This document shows positions 50,858 through 60,527 of a DNA stretch of 64,000 nucleotides, in pieces (within the stretch, counting starts at the first letter, position 1; each line of letters starts with the position of its first letter). Source of the DNA: an uncultured Castellaniella sp. (GTDB lineage Bacteria; Pseudomonadota; Gammaproteobacteria; Burkholderiales; Burkholderiaceae_B); assembly GCF_937988725.1 (NCBI RefSeq), contig NZ_CALKHS010000010.1, positions 1,178,001-1,242,000 of the forward strand, read 5' to 3'. Position numbers and translations under genes: made by a program. Under the pieces are notes generated by a model, which searched no databases, was not told the origin of the DNA, and saw only the letters and a program-made list of their open reading frames with translations.

Positions 50858-51982
50858 TTACTGCGTGGTCTTCAGGTTCTTGTCCAGCACCGTCAGGATC
50901 CGGCGGGCCGTGGCGTCGGTCATCGTCTGCCCGTTCGCATTCAGCACGGTGACCTCGGTGCCGGCGCCTTGCTGGGCCAGATGGACCCGCAGTTTCTGCG
51001 GCTCGGCGGCGTTCTTGGTGCCGAACAGGCGACCGAAGATGTTCTGCTGTTCGATCTTTTCGCCGGTGTCGGTGTCCAGGTAGCGGATGTAGTAATCGCC
51101 CTGGTCGCGGTTGCGGTCTTCCACGGTGAAGCGGGCCGAGTCGATGGCCACCCCGACGCGGCGCCATGCGCGGTCAAACGATTCGTTCACCGTCAGGGAC
51201 GCCTGGCCGTCGGCCAGTTGGGTCGTGGTGCCAGAACCGGCTTCCTGGGAAGCGTTCTTGATTTCCTGGGCGGCCTTTTGCTGATCCGTGCCCAGATACA
51301 CCATCAGGCGCGCCAGCATGGCGGCGTTCAGGCCCGGGTCTTCCTTGCCGGCGACCCACTTGAAGGCCGTGCCATCGCTCGTAGGCGTTTCTTCCATGTG
51401 CTGGTGGCTGATGTAGACCTCGGTCTTGCCGTTGTTGCGTTCCAGGCGGGTGGAGAAGCGGTCGCGTTCGCCGCTGTCGAAGACCTGGTCCAGGACGCTG
51501 CCCAGGGCGCTGCGCAGCCAGCCTTCCGGGATCTTGGCGCGGTTCTCGGCCCAGTCGGTCTCGATCAGGCCGGCCTTGGGATTCTGGGACTGGATGGTGA
51601 AGCCCTGCTGGCCCCAGAATTCGATGATCTTGGGATACAGGGTTTCGGCCGGTTCGCTGACCGACAGCCAGCGCAGCGCGCCGTCGCGCATCACCTGCAC
51701 GCCGGCCGTCTGCGGCAGGACGCGGTCCGCCGGGTTGGCGCTTTGCGAGCGCTGGCTGGCGGAATAGGCGCTGAGGCTGGCGGTGCCTTCGGGGGCCTTG
51801 TAGTGGGTGTTGTCGCTGGCCTGGGTCAGGTCGGGCGGGATCGACAGCGGATCGCCCGTGACCGTGCTCTTGTATTCGACGGATTCGGTCTGTCCGGTCA
51901 GCTGGCCGAGCGTGGAGCAGCCCGCCAGCAGGCTGAACAGCAGGACGCTGGCCAGGGAAAACGGCGTACGTTTCATCATCAT
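50858..51982 (-). CDS. bamC: Outer membrane assembly lipoprotein BamC
   Basis: About 374 residues from ATG 51982; ATGs at 51979 and 51976 are equally possible. The signal peptide ends in lipobox LLAGC, so it is anchored by Cys near residue 22. The central and C-terminal parts have two helix-grip-like domains (SLTVNESFDRAWRRVGVAID, EVTVLNANGQTMTDATARRI) as in NlpB/BamC. It is a lipoprotein of the BAM complex that inserts beta-barrel proteins. It follows dapA directly, a common gene pairing. Confidence 0.92.
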   Translation of the reverse strand: MMMKRTPFSLASVLLFSLLAGCSTLGQLTGQTESVEYKSTVTGDPLSIPPDLTQASDNTHYKAPEGTASLSAYSASQRSQSANPADRVLPQTAGVQVMRDGALRWLSVSEPAETLYPKIIEFWGQQGFTIQSQNPKAGLIETDWAENRAKIPEGWLRSALGSVLDQVFDSGERDRFSTRLERNNGKTEVYISHQHMEETPTSDGTAFKWVAGKEDPGLNAAMLARLMVYLGTDQQKAAQEIKNASQEAGSGTTTQLADGQASLTVNESFDRAWRRVGVAIDSARFTVEDRNRDQGDYYIRYLDTDTGEKIEQQNIFGRLFGTKNAAEPQKLRVHLAQQGAGTEVTVLNANGQTMTDATARRILTVLDKNLKTTQ

Positions 51983-51983
51983 G

Positions 51984-52886
51984 TCAGAGGCAACCTGCAT
52001 CAATCAAGGCTTGGCGCACCACGGTGCGGAAGGAATCGGACAGCGGGGTCAGGGGCAGGCGGTAGCCCAGTTGGGTCAGGCCCATTTCCGCCACCGCCCA
52101 TTTCACCGGGATCGGGTTGGCTTCCAGGAAGAGGACCCGGTTCAGGGTGGACAGGACCGTGTTCAGACGCCGGGTTTCGGGCACGTCGCCGCGCAGGGCC
52201 GCCGCGCACAGTTCATGCATCAGCCGCGGAGCGACGTTGGCGGTGACGGAGATGTTGCCCCGGCCGCCCAGCAGGATCAGCGCCGCCGCGGTGGGATCGT
52301 CGCCGCTGATGACGTGGAAGCCCGCCGGAGCGGCGGCGATCAGCTGCGCGCCGCGCGCGATGTTGCCCGTGGCGTCCTTCACCCCGATGATGCCCGGCAC
52401 CTGCGCCAGGCGCAGGATCGTGTCGTTGGACAGATCGGCCACCGTGCGCCCCGGCACGTTGTACAGGATGCTGGGCAATTCCACGGATTCGGCGATCGCC
52501 CGGAAATGCTGGTACAGGCCTTCCTGGGTGGGCTTGTTGTAGTAGGGCACCACGGTCAGGCCGGCCGCCGCGCCCGCCGCATAGGCATGGCGCTGCAGTT
52601 CGATGGCTTCCGCCGTGGAATTGCCGCCCGTGCCGGCGATGATGGGGATGCGGCCGTTCGCATGGCGCACCGCCAGTTCGATCAGTTCGGCCTGTTCCTG
52701 CACCGTGACCGTGGGCGATTCGCCCGACGTCCCGACCACCACCAGGGCGTCCGTGCCCTGATCGATGTGCCAATCGACCAATTTTCGAAAGGCATCGAGG
52801 TCCAGTTGCCCGTCGGGATGCATGGGCGTGACCAGGGCAACCATGCTGCCCTGAAAGACTGGAAGGGATGAATCCGCACCGGCCAT
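51984..52886 (-). CDS. dapA: 4-hydroxy-tetrahydrodipicolinate synthase
   Basis: 300 residues from ATG 52886 (MAGADSSLPVFQGSMVALVTPM); an earlier in-frame ATG exists but the family starts here. Key residues: GTSGESPTVT near 43-52, Tyr in LYNVPGRTV and the Schiff-base Lys in IIGVKDATGNI. It condenses pyruvate with aspartate semialdehyde, the first step toward lysine and diaminopimelate. It precedes bamC and follows the site-2 protease gene on the same strand. Confidence 0.96.
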   Translation of the reverse strand: MAGADSSLPVFQGSMVALVTPMHPDGQLDLDAFRKLVDWHIDQGTDALVVVGTSGESPTVTVQEQAELIELAVRHANGRIPIIAGTGGNSTAEAIELQRHAYAAGAAAGLTVVPYYNKPTQEGLYQHFRAIAESVELPSILYNVPGRTVADLSNDTILRLAQVPGIIGVKDATGNIARGAQLIAAAPAGFHVISGDDPTAAALILLGGRGNISVTANVAPRLMHELCAAALRGDVPETRRLNTVLSTLNRVLFLEANPIPVKWAVAEMGLTQLGYRLPLTPLSDSFRTVVRQALIDAGCL

Positions 52887-52967
52887 GATGAAGAAAGTCT
52901 CCGAAAAACGCCCGGGCGACATCCCAGGCGATGAAAGAATCAAGTTTACCGGATTCGCGGGCCCGAT

Positions 52968-53621
52968 TTACAAAAATCCGTTGACGATCCACTCGCCCAG
53001 CTTCAGCAGCGGCGCCATGAGGGGCCAGAGCCAGCCCATCATCATCAGCACGACCAGGATGACGAGCCCGTAGGGTTCGATGCGGCCGTACTGCCAGGCC
53101 ATGCGCGGGGGCAGCAGGCTGAAGACGATGCGCCCGCCGTCCAGCGGCGGCAGCGGCAGCAGGTTCAGGGCCATCAGGATGAGGTTGACCTGCACGCCCG
53201 CGTGCGCCATCAGCGTCCAGAAGCTGCCGCCGCCCTGCGCCAGGCCCGCGGACAGCATCAGCCGCCAGAGCAGCACCCAGGCGATGGCCTGCAGCAGGTT
53301 GGAGGCCGGGCCGGCCAGGGCCACCCAGAGCATGTCCTGCTTGGGGCGACGCAGCCGGCTCCAGTTGACCGGCACGGGCTTGGCCCAGCCGAAGAGCAGT
53401 CCGCCGCCCATGAAGCGCGTGACGAACAGCAGCACCAGCGGCACGATGATGGTGCCCACGGGATCGATGTGGCGCAGCGGATTCAGACTGATGCGGCCCG
53501 CCTGCTGGGCCGTGGGATCGCCGAAGAACCGGGCCACGTAGCCGTGGGCGGCCTCGTGCAGGGTGATGGCGAACAGGACCGGCAAGGCATAGACCGCGAT
53601 GGTCTGGATGAGTTGATCCAT
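52968..53621 (-). CDS. Site-2 protease family membrane metalloprotease (M50)
   Basis: About 217 residues from ATG 53621. Catalytic zinc motif HEAAH lies in ITLHEAAHGYVARFFG near residue 24, and the third ligand region is NLLPLPPLDGGRIVFSLLP. Five or six membrane helices are visible. It belongs to the small, single-domain group of site-2 proteases. Substrate unknown; release of membrane-bound regulators is typical for the superfamily. Gap of 81 bases to dapA. Confidence 0.9.
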   Translation of the reverse strand: MDQLIQTIAVYALPVLFAITLHEAAHGYVARFFGDPTAQQAGRISLNPLRHIDPVGTIIVPLVLLFVTRFMGGGLLFGWAKPVPVNWSRLRRPKQDMLWVALAGPASNLLQAIAWVLLWRLMLSAGLAQGGGSFWTLMAHAGVQVNLILMALNLLPLPPLDGGRIVFSLLPPRMAWQYGRIEPYGLVILVVLMMMGWLWPLMAPLLKLGEWIVNGFL

Positions 53622-53675
53622 GAGAATGCTGGCAAGGGAGCCGGCCCGCGCCGGCAATCCCCGCAAGCATAACCG

Positions 53676-54302
53676 CTATTGCAGCCCCAGCGTGGCCGGA
53701 TCGCCGCGCCCCACCCGCACCACCTGGGGGGCTTCCCGGGTCAGGTCGATCACGGTGGTCGGGTCGAAGGGGCAGGCGCCGCCGTCGACGATGGCGGCCA
53801 GATCGTGCTGGTACCGCGACAGGATGTCCTGCGCGTCGTTCAGCGGCAGGGCTTCGCCCTGGGGAATCAGGGTGGTGGACAGCAGCGGCGAGCCGACGGC
53901 TTCGATCAGCGCGCGGGCCACCCGGTGGTCGGGCACCCGGATGCCGATGGTCTTGCGCGAAGGGTGCGACACGCGGCGGGGCACTTCCTTCGTGGCTTCC
54001 AGGATGAAGGTCCAGGGACCGGGGGTGGCCAGCTTCAGCAGGCGGTAATGGGTGTTCTCGACCTTGGCGAAATGACTGATTTCCGCCAGGTCGCGGCAAA
54101 GCAGGGTCAGGTGATGGCGTTCGTCCAGGCCCCGCAGGCGGCGCAGGCCGTCGGCCGCCGCCTTGTCGTCCAGCCGGGCGACCACGGCATAACTGGAATC
54201 CGTCGGCACGGCCACCAGGCCGCCCTGCGACAAAAGGTCCGCCGCCTGCTGCAGCAGGCGGGACTGCGGGTTTTCGGGATGGACAACGAAAATCTGTGCC
54301 AT
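53676..54302 (-). CDS. YciO/YrdC/Sua5-type RNA-binding protein
   Basis: About 208 residues from ATG 54302, chosen because AAGGA lies 7 bases upstream. The fold's nucleotide-binding surface is seen in AVPTDSSYAVVARLDDKAA, GPWTFILEATKEVPRR and RKTIGIRVPDH, which places it in the YciO branch rather than the essential TsaC branch of threonylcarbamoyl-AMP synthases. The exact activity of YciO proteins is less certain. It heads the leftward bamC block. Confidence 0.87.
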   Translation of the reverse strand: MAQIFVVHPENPQSRLLQQAADLLSQGGLVAVPTDSSYAVVARLDDKAAADGLRRLRGLDERHHLTLLCRDLAEISHFAKVENTHYRLLKLATPGPWTFILEATKEVPRRVSHPSRKTIGIRVPDHRVARALIEAVGSPLLSTTLIPQGEALPLNDAQDILSRYQHDLAAIVDGGACPFDPTTVIDLTREAPQVVRVGRGDPATLGLQ

Positions 54303-54459
54303 AAGCATTTCCTTTTTGGAGGAGAGGCCCGGCTGGCATGAGCCCGGCCCGATCGAAACCACAACCCATAACATGACTGAAAACGCAGCCCGGATCAAGG
54401 GGCCGGCCCCATTTCAGCAAAAGGTTTGCAGCCATGCTAGAATCCTTCTTCTTTCAGTG

Positions 54460-54536
54460 GTGACCGTAGCTCAGTTGGTAGAGTCCCGGATTGTGATTCC
54501 GGTTGTCGTGGGTTCGAGCCCCATCGGTCACCCCAT
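54460..54536 (+). tRNA. tRNA-His (anticodon GTG)
   Basis: Acceptor GTGACCG pairs with CGGTCAC; the extra 5' G typical of tRNA-His is at 54460, opposite the C discriminator, and CCA is encoded. The anticodon stem CCGGA/TCCGG encloses TTGTGAT. T-loop TTCGAGC is normal. It lies between the YciO-type gene and the PACE-type transporter. Confidence 0.95.
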
Positions 54537-54626
54537 CTTCTTCCCGGCTTCCGGGCCAGGCAGGGACGACCCCGCCTGCGGCGCTTGAACGCGGTGACGA
54601 CACCGCCTCCATAGCACAATCTCCCC

Positions 54627-55055
54627 ATGCAGATTCATCATCGATCGCTGTCCGAACGCATCTTCCATGCGCTGGCGTTCGAAGTCCTGGCCATCGGCAT
54701 TTCCGCCCCCCTGGCAGCCTGGATCACCGGCCATTCCGCCCTGGACATGGGCGTCATGACCGCCGCCATCGCCACCATCGCCGTCACGTGGAACATGATC
54801 TACAACTGGCTGTTCGACCGCCTGCAGTCCCGGCTGGGCTTCGACCGCACCTACTGGGTGCGCGTGGGCCACGCCTGCGGCTTCGAAGGCGGCCTGATCA
54901 TCATCGCCATCCCCTTCGTGGCCTGGTGGCTGGGCATTTCCATGTGGCAGGCGCTGCTGCTGGACATCGGCTTCGTCCTGTTCTACCTGCCCTACGGGTT
55001 TCTTTTCAACCTGGGTTATGACAAGATTCGTCAGAACCTGATCGCCACGCACTAG
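54627..55055 (+). CDS. PACE-family efflux transporter
   Basis: 142 residues with four membrane helices. It contains two copies of the bacterial transmembrane pair pattern (RIFHALAFEVLAIGISAPLAAW and RVGHACGFEGGLIIIAIPFVAWWLG), with the conserved Glu in FE near residue 19 and the FNLGYDKIR end typical of PACE proteins such as AceI, which export chlorhexidine and short diamines. The natural substrate here is unknown. Confidence 0.88.
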   Translation: MQIHHRSLSERIFHALAFEVLAIGISAPLAAWITGHSALDMGVMTAAIATIAVTWNMIYNWLFDRLQSRLGFDRTYWVRVGHACGFEGGLIIIAIPFVAWWLGISMWQALLLDIGFVLFYLPYGFLFNLGYDKIRQNLIATH

Positions 55056-55124
55056 CTGGTCCGGCCCCCGGGGATCCCGGGCATCCGCGGAGGCGCCGGC
55101 GCATCGGGCCCGTCAGCCGACCGG

Positions 55125-55379
55125 ATGTCCATGAGCCCGAACACGACCGAACCTCTTCCCCGCATGCCCGACTGGACGGCGGCCCCGCCCGGCTGGGACT
55201 GGGCCGCCCAGGACGCCGACGGCCGCTGGTTCTGGTATCGGGCCGAACCCGTCCCCGGCATCGGCGGCGGGGTCTGGCGGTCCAATTCGCGCAACCAGCA
55301 GTATGCGGGGTCCGGCGCCCCCAACCCCGACTGGCTGGATTCGCTGCAACGGCGCCCGGCGGGCGCCGGCAAGGGCTGA
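55125..55379 (+). CDS. Small Trp-rich hypothetical protein
   Basis: 84 residues, not recognised. Seven tryptophans are spread through it (GWDWAAQDADGRWFWYRAE, DWLDSLQ), with many Pro and Gly and a basic tail. No signal peptide or membrane helix. The spacing resembles short WW-like or substrate-binding surface sequences, but I cannot name a family. It ends 3 bases before cardiolipin synthase, so it is probably co-expressed with it. Confidence 0.6.
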   Translation: MSMSPNTTEPLPRMPDWTAAPPGWDWAAQDADGRWFWYRAEPVPGIGGGVWRSNSRNQQYAGSGAPNPDWLDSLQRRPAGAGKG

Positions 55380-55382
55380 GCC

Positions 55383-56837
55383 ATGCTGGCGATCTCGCAG
55401 TTCCTGTCGGATTACTGGCCGCATCTGGTGGCGGCCATCTCGCTCACGCTCAGCGCCTTTGCCGCCGTGCACGCGGCCATGAACAAGAACGACGTGCGGG
55501 CGGCCATCGCCTGGGTCGGCGTCGTGCTGATGTCGCCGTTCCTGGGGCCGTTCCTGTACCTGGTGGCCGGCATCAACCGCATCCGCCACGACCAGATGTC
55601 CACCCAGCGCAGCCGGCTGATCAAGGACTACGTCAATCACGCCCGCGATCCCGTCAAGGACGTCGCTTCCCTGGCTGGCTCGCAGTTCGCCTCGCTGCGC
55701 GTGCTGTGCGACCGCATCAGCCGCTTCCCGCTGCACGACGGCAACCACATCACCCTGCTCGACAGCGGCGACCAGGCCTACCCGGCCATGCTGCAGGCCA
55801 TCGACTCGGCCGCCCACTGCATCGCCCTGCAAAGCTACATCTTCGACCACGACCGCATCGGCCTGCAGTTCGCCGAGGCGCTGCGCCGCGCCCATGACCG
55901 GGGCATCGTCATCCGGGTCCTGATCGACTCGGTGGGATCCCGCTATTCGCGCCCCCCCATCATTCACCTGCTGCGCCGCCACGGCATCCGCACCGAACTG
56001 TTCATGTCGAACATGCTGGGCCTGCGCATGCCGTACGCCAACCTGCGCAGCCACCGGAAGATCCTCTTCGTCGACGGCCATCTGGGTTTCATGGGCGGCA
56101 TGAACATCCGCGAAGGCTTCATGACGTCCCTGGCGGGACGCCACGCCGCCTGCGACACCCATTTCCGCATTGAGGGGCCCGTCGCCACCCAGCTCTTCGC
56201 CGTCTTCGCCAACGACTGGGAATTCACCACGCGCGAACGATTGAGCATCGAGGACTGGTGCCAGCGCGCGCCCGACGCGCCCGAACCCCAGGTGCCGGCC
56301 CGCTGCATCCGTTCCAGCCCCGACCGGTTCATCGCCGCGACCCACAATGTGCTGCTGGGCGCCCTGGCCGTCGCCCAGCGGCACGTGCGCATCCAGTCGC
56401 CCTACTTCCTGCCCGACCAGACCCTGATGGGCGCCCTGAACACCGCCGCCCGCCGGGGCATCCAGGTCGACATCGTCATCCCGGGACGCAACAATCTGCG
56501 GCTGGTCAATTACGCCATGACCGCGCAGCTGGCGCAGGTGATCTCGAGCGGCTGCCGGATCTGGCGCAGCCGGGGCAACTTCGACCATTCCAAGCTGATC
56601 ACCATCGACGATGGCTGGTCCTACGTGGGTTCGTCGAACCTGGACCCGCGCAGCCTGCGGCTGAACTTCGAACTGGACATGGAGATCTACGATCCCGTCA
56701 TGGCGCGCCGCATCGCGGAACGCATCGACGCCGAGATCGCCCACGCGGATCCGGTCACGCTGGAATCCCTGAAGGCCATCCCCTTCCTGAAGCAGCTGCG
56801 CAACCGCGTCATCTGGCTGGCCAGCCCGTACCTGTAG
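55383..56837 (+). CDS. Cardiolipin synthase (phospholipase D family)
   Basis: 484 residues. Two N-terminal membrane helices precede two phospholipase D motifs: HRKILFVDG near residue 223 and HSKLITIDD near 401, each followed by the expected GG/GSSNLD pattern. It condenses phosphatidylglycerol molecules into cardiolipin at the inner membrane. The start is 3 bases after the Trp-rich gene. ClsA-type by length and helices. Confidence 0.93.
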   Translation: MLAISQFLSDYWPHLVAAISLTLSAFAAVHAAMNKNDVRAAIAWVGVVLMSPFLGPFLYLVAGINRIRHDQMSTQRSRLIKDYVNHARDPVKDVASLAGSQFASLRVLCDRISRFPLHDGNHITLLDSGDQAYPAMLQAIDSAAHCIALQSYIFDHDRIGLQFAEALRRAHDRGIVIRVLIDSVGSRYSRPPIIHLLRRHGIRTELFMSNMLGLRMPYANLRSHRKILFVDGHLGFMGGMNIREGFMTSLAGRHAACDTHFRIEGPVATQLFAVFANDWEFTTRERLSIEDWCQRAPDAPEPQVPARCIRSSPDRFIAATHNVLLGALAVAQRHVRIQSPYFLPDQTLMGALNTAARRGIQVDIVIPGRNNLRLVNYAMTAQLAQVISSGCRIWRSRGNFDHSKLITIDDGWSYVGSSNLDPRSLRLNFELDMEIYDPVMARRIAERIDAEIAHADPVTLESLKAIPFLKQLRNRVIWLASPYL

Positions 56838-56919
56838 CCCTGCGCCGCCCCCATGCATACAGGACCGAAATGGTGCAGAATGAAAAGGTTCGTTTCATGA
56901 ACTCTTTCGGATCGACACC

Positions 56920-57399
56920 ATGACCCAACGCCTCAACTACTACAAGGCCTCGCCCGAGGCCGCCCAGAAGTATTCCGACTTCAGCCTGACCCTGCACAAG
57001 AATCCCTTCCTGGCCAGGATCGGCCACCTGGTCACCCTGCGGGCCTCGCAACTGAACGGCTGCGCCTTCTGCGTGGACATGCACGTGAAAGAAGGCAAGC
57101 TGGCGGGCGAACGCGAACTGCGGCTGCATCACGTCGCCGTCTGGCGCGAATCGCCGCTCTTCGACGCCAAGGAAAAAGCCATCCTGGAATGGACCGAGGC
57201 CCTGACCCAGCTGCCGCCCCACGGCATCCCGGACGACCTGTTCGCGCGGGTGCGCGAGCAGCTGTCCGAACAGGAACTGGCCGACCTGTCCTTCCTGATC
57301 GTCGGCATCAACGGCTGGAACCGCCTGGGCGTGGCTTTCCGGGCCGAGCCGGGGTCGGCCGACAAGCAATACGGGCTGGACAAGGCCGGGCTGAACTAA
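56920..57399 (+). CDS. Carboxymuconolactone decarboxylase / AhpD-like family protein
   Basis: 159 residues. The redox motif CAFCVDMH (Cys-x-x-Cys...His) near residue 48, within RASQLNGCAFCVDMHVKEGK, is that of AhpD-like peroxidase-related proteins. The C-terminal WNRLGVAFRAEPGS fits the YnjA/Atu0492 type. It could reduce peroxides or act in redox housekeeping. Promoter region is the 82-base gap after cardiolipin synthase. Confidence 0.88.
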   Translation: MTQRLNYYKASPEAAQKYSDFSLTLHKNPFLARIGHLVTLRASQLNGCAFCVDMHVKEGKLAGERELRLHHVAVWRESPLFDAKEKAILEWTEALTQLPPHGIPDDLFARVREQLSEQELADLSFLIVGINGWNRLGVAFRAEPGSADKQYGLDKAGLN

Positions 57400-57477
57400 G
57401 CCACGGACGCGGGCCGGCAGCCGCCGGGCCCGCCCGCACCGCCGACCCAAAGCGCCGCCGGCGGCCCGCGCCCGGCC

Positions 57478-58707
57478 TCAGGCCGCTCCGACCCGGGCCT
57501 GGACCTGGGCCTGGGCCAGCGCCTGGGCCAGATCGGCCTTCAGGTCGTCGATGTGCTCCACGCCGACGGACATGCGCACGAAATTGGGTTCGATGCCGGC
57601 GGCCTGCATCTCGGCCTCGCTCATCGAACTGGCCCACATCGACGCCGTATGCACGGCCAGGGTCTCGACCCCGCCCAGGCTGACCGCCTGGGTCGCCAGC
57701 TTCAAGGCCGACACGAACCGCTGCGTGACGGCATAGCCGCCCCGGATGGAATACGCCACGATGGCGCCGAAGCCCTTCATCTGGCGGGCGGCCAGGTCGT
57801 GCTGGGCATGGCTGCGCAGCCCCGGATACAGGACCCGTTCGACTTCGGGGCGCGATTCCAGCCACTGCGCCACCGCCAGGGCATTGGCGTTGATGCGCTC
57901 CATGCGCAGGGACAGCGTGCGCAGTCCGCGCAGCAGCAGCCAGGCGTCCATGGGCGAGAGCACCGCCCCCAGGGTGACGTGCATCTTCCAGATTTTTTCC
58001 GCCAGGTCCTGGCTGCAGCAGATGGCGCCGGCCATGATGTCGCTGTGGCCGCCCAGGTACTTGGTCGCGCTGTGGACCACGATGTCGATGCCCAGGTCGT
58101 GCGGGCGCTGGTTCAGGGGCGAGGCGAAGGTGTTGTCCGCCACCGTCAGGATGCCCCGGGGCCGGGCGATCGCCGCCACCGCCGCCAGGTCCGTGATCGA
58201 CAGACTGGGATTGACCGGCGTTTCCACCATGATCAGCTTGGTGTCGGGCCGCAGCGCGGCCTTCAGGCTGTCCAGGTCCGTCTGGTCGAACACGCTGACC
58301 TGCACGCCGTAGCGGGTCAGGACTTCGGAAAAGAGCTTGGACGTGCTCATGTAATGGCGCTGCTGCACGACGACGTGGTCGCCCGCCTGCAGCAGCGCGA
58401 GGATCGTGGTGCAGATGGCGCCCATGCCCGATCCGGTCAGCAGGGCCGTTTCCGTGCCTTCCAGGCCCGCCAGAATGGCTTCGACGTGCTTGTTGACCGG
58501 GTTGCCGTGGCGCGTGTAGAAACTGGCCGGCCGCACCGTGGTCGCCATCGCCGAGAACTCTTCCGCCGATTCCGCCCGGAACGTCGCGCTGTAGTGAATG
58601 GGCGGCACCACCGCCGCATCGTGGTGGCAGGCCGCATCGCCATGCAGGACCAGGGTCTGCTCATGCCAGGATGCCATGTCGGGGGTGTCGGGCGAATGCG
58701 GATTCAT
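57478..58707 (-). CDS. Trans-sulfuration family PLP-dependent enzyme (cystathionine/homocysteine metabolism)
   Basis: About 409 residues from ATG 58707; ATG at 58740 is an alternative. PLP-binding Lys lies in VHSATKYLGGHSDIMAGAI, with upstream TGSGMGAICTTILALLQAGDHVV and the DNTFASPLNQRP stretch, as in cystathionine gamma-synthase, MetZ and cystathionine lyases. The C-terminal SLGGVETLAVHTASMWASSM is typical, but the exact reaction cannot be separated within the family. Likely role: sulfur amino-acid metabolism, in keeping with the cys genes earlier in the window. Confidence 0.88.
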   Translation of the reverse strand: MNPHSPDTPDMASWHEQTLVLHGDAACHHDAAVVPPIHYSATFRAESAEEFSAMATTVRPASFYTRHGNPVNKHVEAILAGLEGTETALLTGSGMGAICTTILALLQAGDHVVVQQRHYMSTSKLFSEVLTRYGVQVSVFDQTDLDSLKAALRPDTKLIMVETPVNPSLSITDLAAVAAIARPRGILTVADNTFASPLNQRPHDLGIDIVVHSATKYLGGHSDIMAGAICCSQDLAEKIWKMHVTLGAVLSPMDAWLLLRGLRTLSLRMERINANALAVAQWLESRPEVERVLYPGLRSHAQHDLAARQMKGFGAIVAYSIRGGYAVTQRFVSALKLATQAVSLGGVETLAVHTASMWASSMSEAEMQAAGIEPNFVRMSVGVEHIDDLKADLAQALAQAQVQARVGAA

Positions 58708-58807
58708 GGGAAGGGTTCCAAATTGCGTCAGGTGGTTCATGATACTGCGCGGCGGCGAACGCATCGGGCCGCCCGAGGGCGGCCCGATATCCTGCCGTCG
58801 ATGCCGA

Positions 58808-60526
58808 TCAGTGGGCGCTGGCGGCCGCCGCGCCGATGCCGGTTTCGCTGCGCACGGTCTGCGCCTCGAAGCCGGCCCGGTCGATGCGGGCGCGTTCGCT
58901 GCGGTCCGTGACCGAGAACAGCCAGATCGACACGAAGCCGATGGTCATGGAGAACAGCGCCGGTGACGCGTACGGGAACCAGGCGGACCCCGCCGGATTG
59001 CCCAGCGTGGCTTCCCAGACCGACGGCGACACGACCGTCAGCCCCACGGCGCTGATCAGGCCCGCGAAGCCGCCGATCATGGCGCCGCGCGTCGTGCAGC
59101 CCTTCCAGAGCACGGACATGAACAGCACCGGGAAGTTCGCGGACGCGGCGACCGCGAAGGCCAGGGACACCATGAAGGCGATGTTCTGCTTTTCGAAGGC
59201 GATGCCCAGCACCACCGCGATGACGCCCAGGACCACGGTCGTGATCTTGGCCACCCGCATCTCGTCGCGGCGCGACGCATCGCCCTTGCAGATCAGCGTG
59301 GCGTAAATGTCATGCGACACGGCCGACGTGCCCGACAAAGTCAGCCCGGCGACCACCGCCAGAATCGTGGCGAAGGCCACGGCCGACATGAAGCCCAGGA
59401 AGACATTGCCGCCGACGGCGTCGGCCAGGTGGACCGCCGCCATGTTGCCGCCGCCGATCAACGCGCCGGCCGCATCCAGGAAGTGCGGATTGGTGGACAC
59501 CAGCACGATGGCTCCAAAGCCGATGATGAAGGTCAGGATGTAGAAGTAGCCGATCCAGGACGTGGCCCAGAACACCGACTTGCGGGCTTCGCGGGCATCC
59601 GGCACCGTGAAGAAGCGCATCAGGATGTGCGGCAGGCCCGCCGTGCCGAACATCAGCGCCATGCCGAAGGAAATCGCGCTGATCGGGTCCTTGATGAAAT
59701 TGCCCGGCCCCATGATGGACTGGCCCAGGGCGCCGGCCTGGGCGGCGTCCTTGCCGGCGTTCAGGGCGGCCAGGGTCTTGACCTCGACCGCGGCGGCGAA
59801 CAGGCGTTCCGGCGAGAAGCCGTAGTGCGCCAGCACCATCAGGGCCATGAACGTCGCCCCGGCCAGCAGCAGCGCCGCCTTGATGATCTGCACCCAGGTC
59901 GTGGCCGTCATGCCGCCGAACAGCACGTAGATCATCATCAGCACGCCCACCACGACCACGGCGATCCAGTATTCCAGGCCGAACAGCAGCTTGATCAGCT
60001 GGCCCGCGCCCACCATCTGCGCGATCAGGTAGAAGGCCACGACCACCAGGGTGCCCGAGGCGGCGAACGCGCGGATCGGGCCCTGCTTGAAGCGGTAGGC
60101 GGCCACGTCGGCGAAGGTGAACTTGCCCAGATTGCGCAGGCGTTCCGCCATCAGGAAGGTCAGGATCGGCCAGCCCACCAGGAAGCCGATGGAGTAGATC
60201 AGGCCGTCATAGCCGTTGATCATGACGGCCGCCGAAATCCCCAGGAAGGACGCCGCCGACATGTAGTCGCCGGCGATCGCCAGGCCGTTCTGGAAGCCGG
60301 TGATGCCGCCGCCCGCCGTGTAGAAATCCGCGGCGGAGCGGGTGCGCTTGGCCGCCCACTTGGTGATCCACAGGGTCAGCAGCACGAACAGGGCGAACAT
60401 GGCGATGGCCGTCCAGTTGGTCGGCTGCTGCTGCAGTTCGCCCAGATCGCCGCCGGCCGCCCGCGCGGCTCCCGTCATGCCCGCCAGGGCCAGCGCGCTC
60501 AAGGCGCTTACAGTCATGCGACGCAT
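58808..60526 (-). CDS. actP: Cation/acetate symporter ActP
   Basis: 572 residues. A signal-like N terminus (MTVSALSALALAGMTGAARA) and about 13 membrane helices. Sodium:solute symporter hallmarks include GDYMSAASFLGISAAVMIN near residue 95, GTAGLPHILMRFFTVPD and GLTLSGTSAVSHDIYA. It imports acetate and other short acids with a cation. It starts 1 base after the small partner gene upstream, the usual yjcH-actP pair. Confidence 0.95.
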   Translation of the reverse strand: MRRMTVSALSALALAGMTGAARAAGGDLGELQQQPTNWTAIAMFALFVLLTLWITKWAAKRTRSAADFYTAGGGITGFQNGLAIAGDYMSAASFLGISAAVMINGYDGLIYSIGFLVGWPILTFLMAERLRNLGKFTFADVAAYRFKQGPIRAFAASGTLVVVAFYLIAQMVGAGQLIKLLFGLEYWIAVVVVGVLMMIYVLFGGMTATTWVQIIKAALLLAGATFMALMVLAHYGFSPERLFAAAVEVKTLAALNAGKDAAQAGALGQSIMGPGNFIKDPISAISFGMALMFGTAGLPHILMRFFTVPDAREARKSVFWATSWIGYFYILTFIIGFGAIVLVSTNPHFLDAAGALIGGGNMAAVHLADAVGGNVFLGFMSAVAFATILAVVAGLTLSGTSAVSHDIYATLICKGDASRRDEMRVAKITTVVLGVIAVVLGIAFEKQNIAFMVSLAFAVAASANFPVLFMSVLWKGCTTRGAMIGGFAGLISAVGLTVVSPSVWEATLGNPAGSAWFPYASPALFSMTIGFVSIWLFSVTDRSERARIDRAGFEAQTVRSETGIGAAAASAH

Positions 60527-60527
60527 C

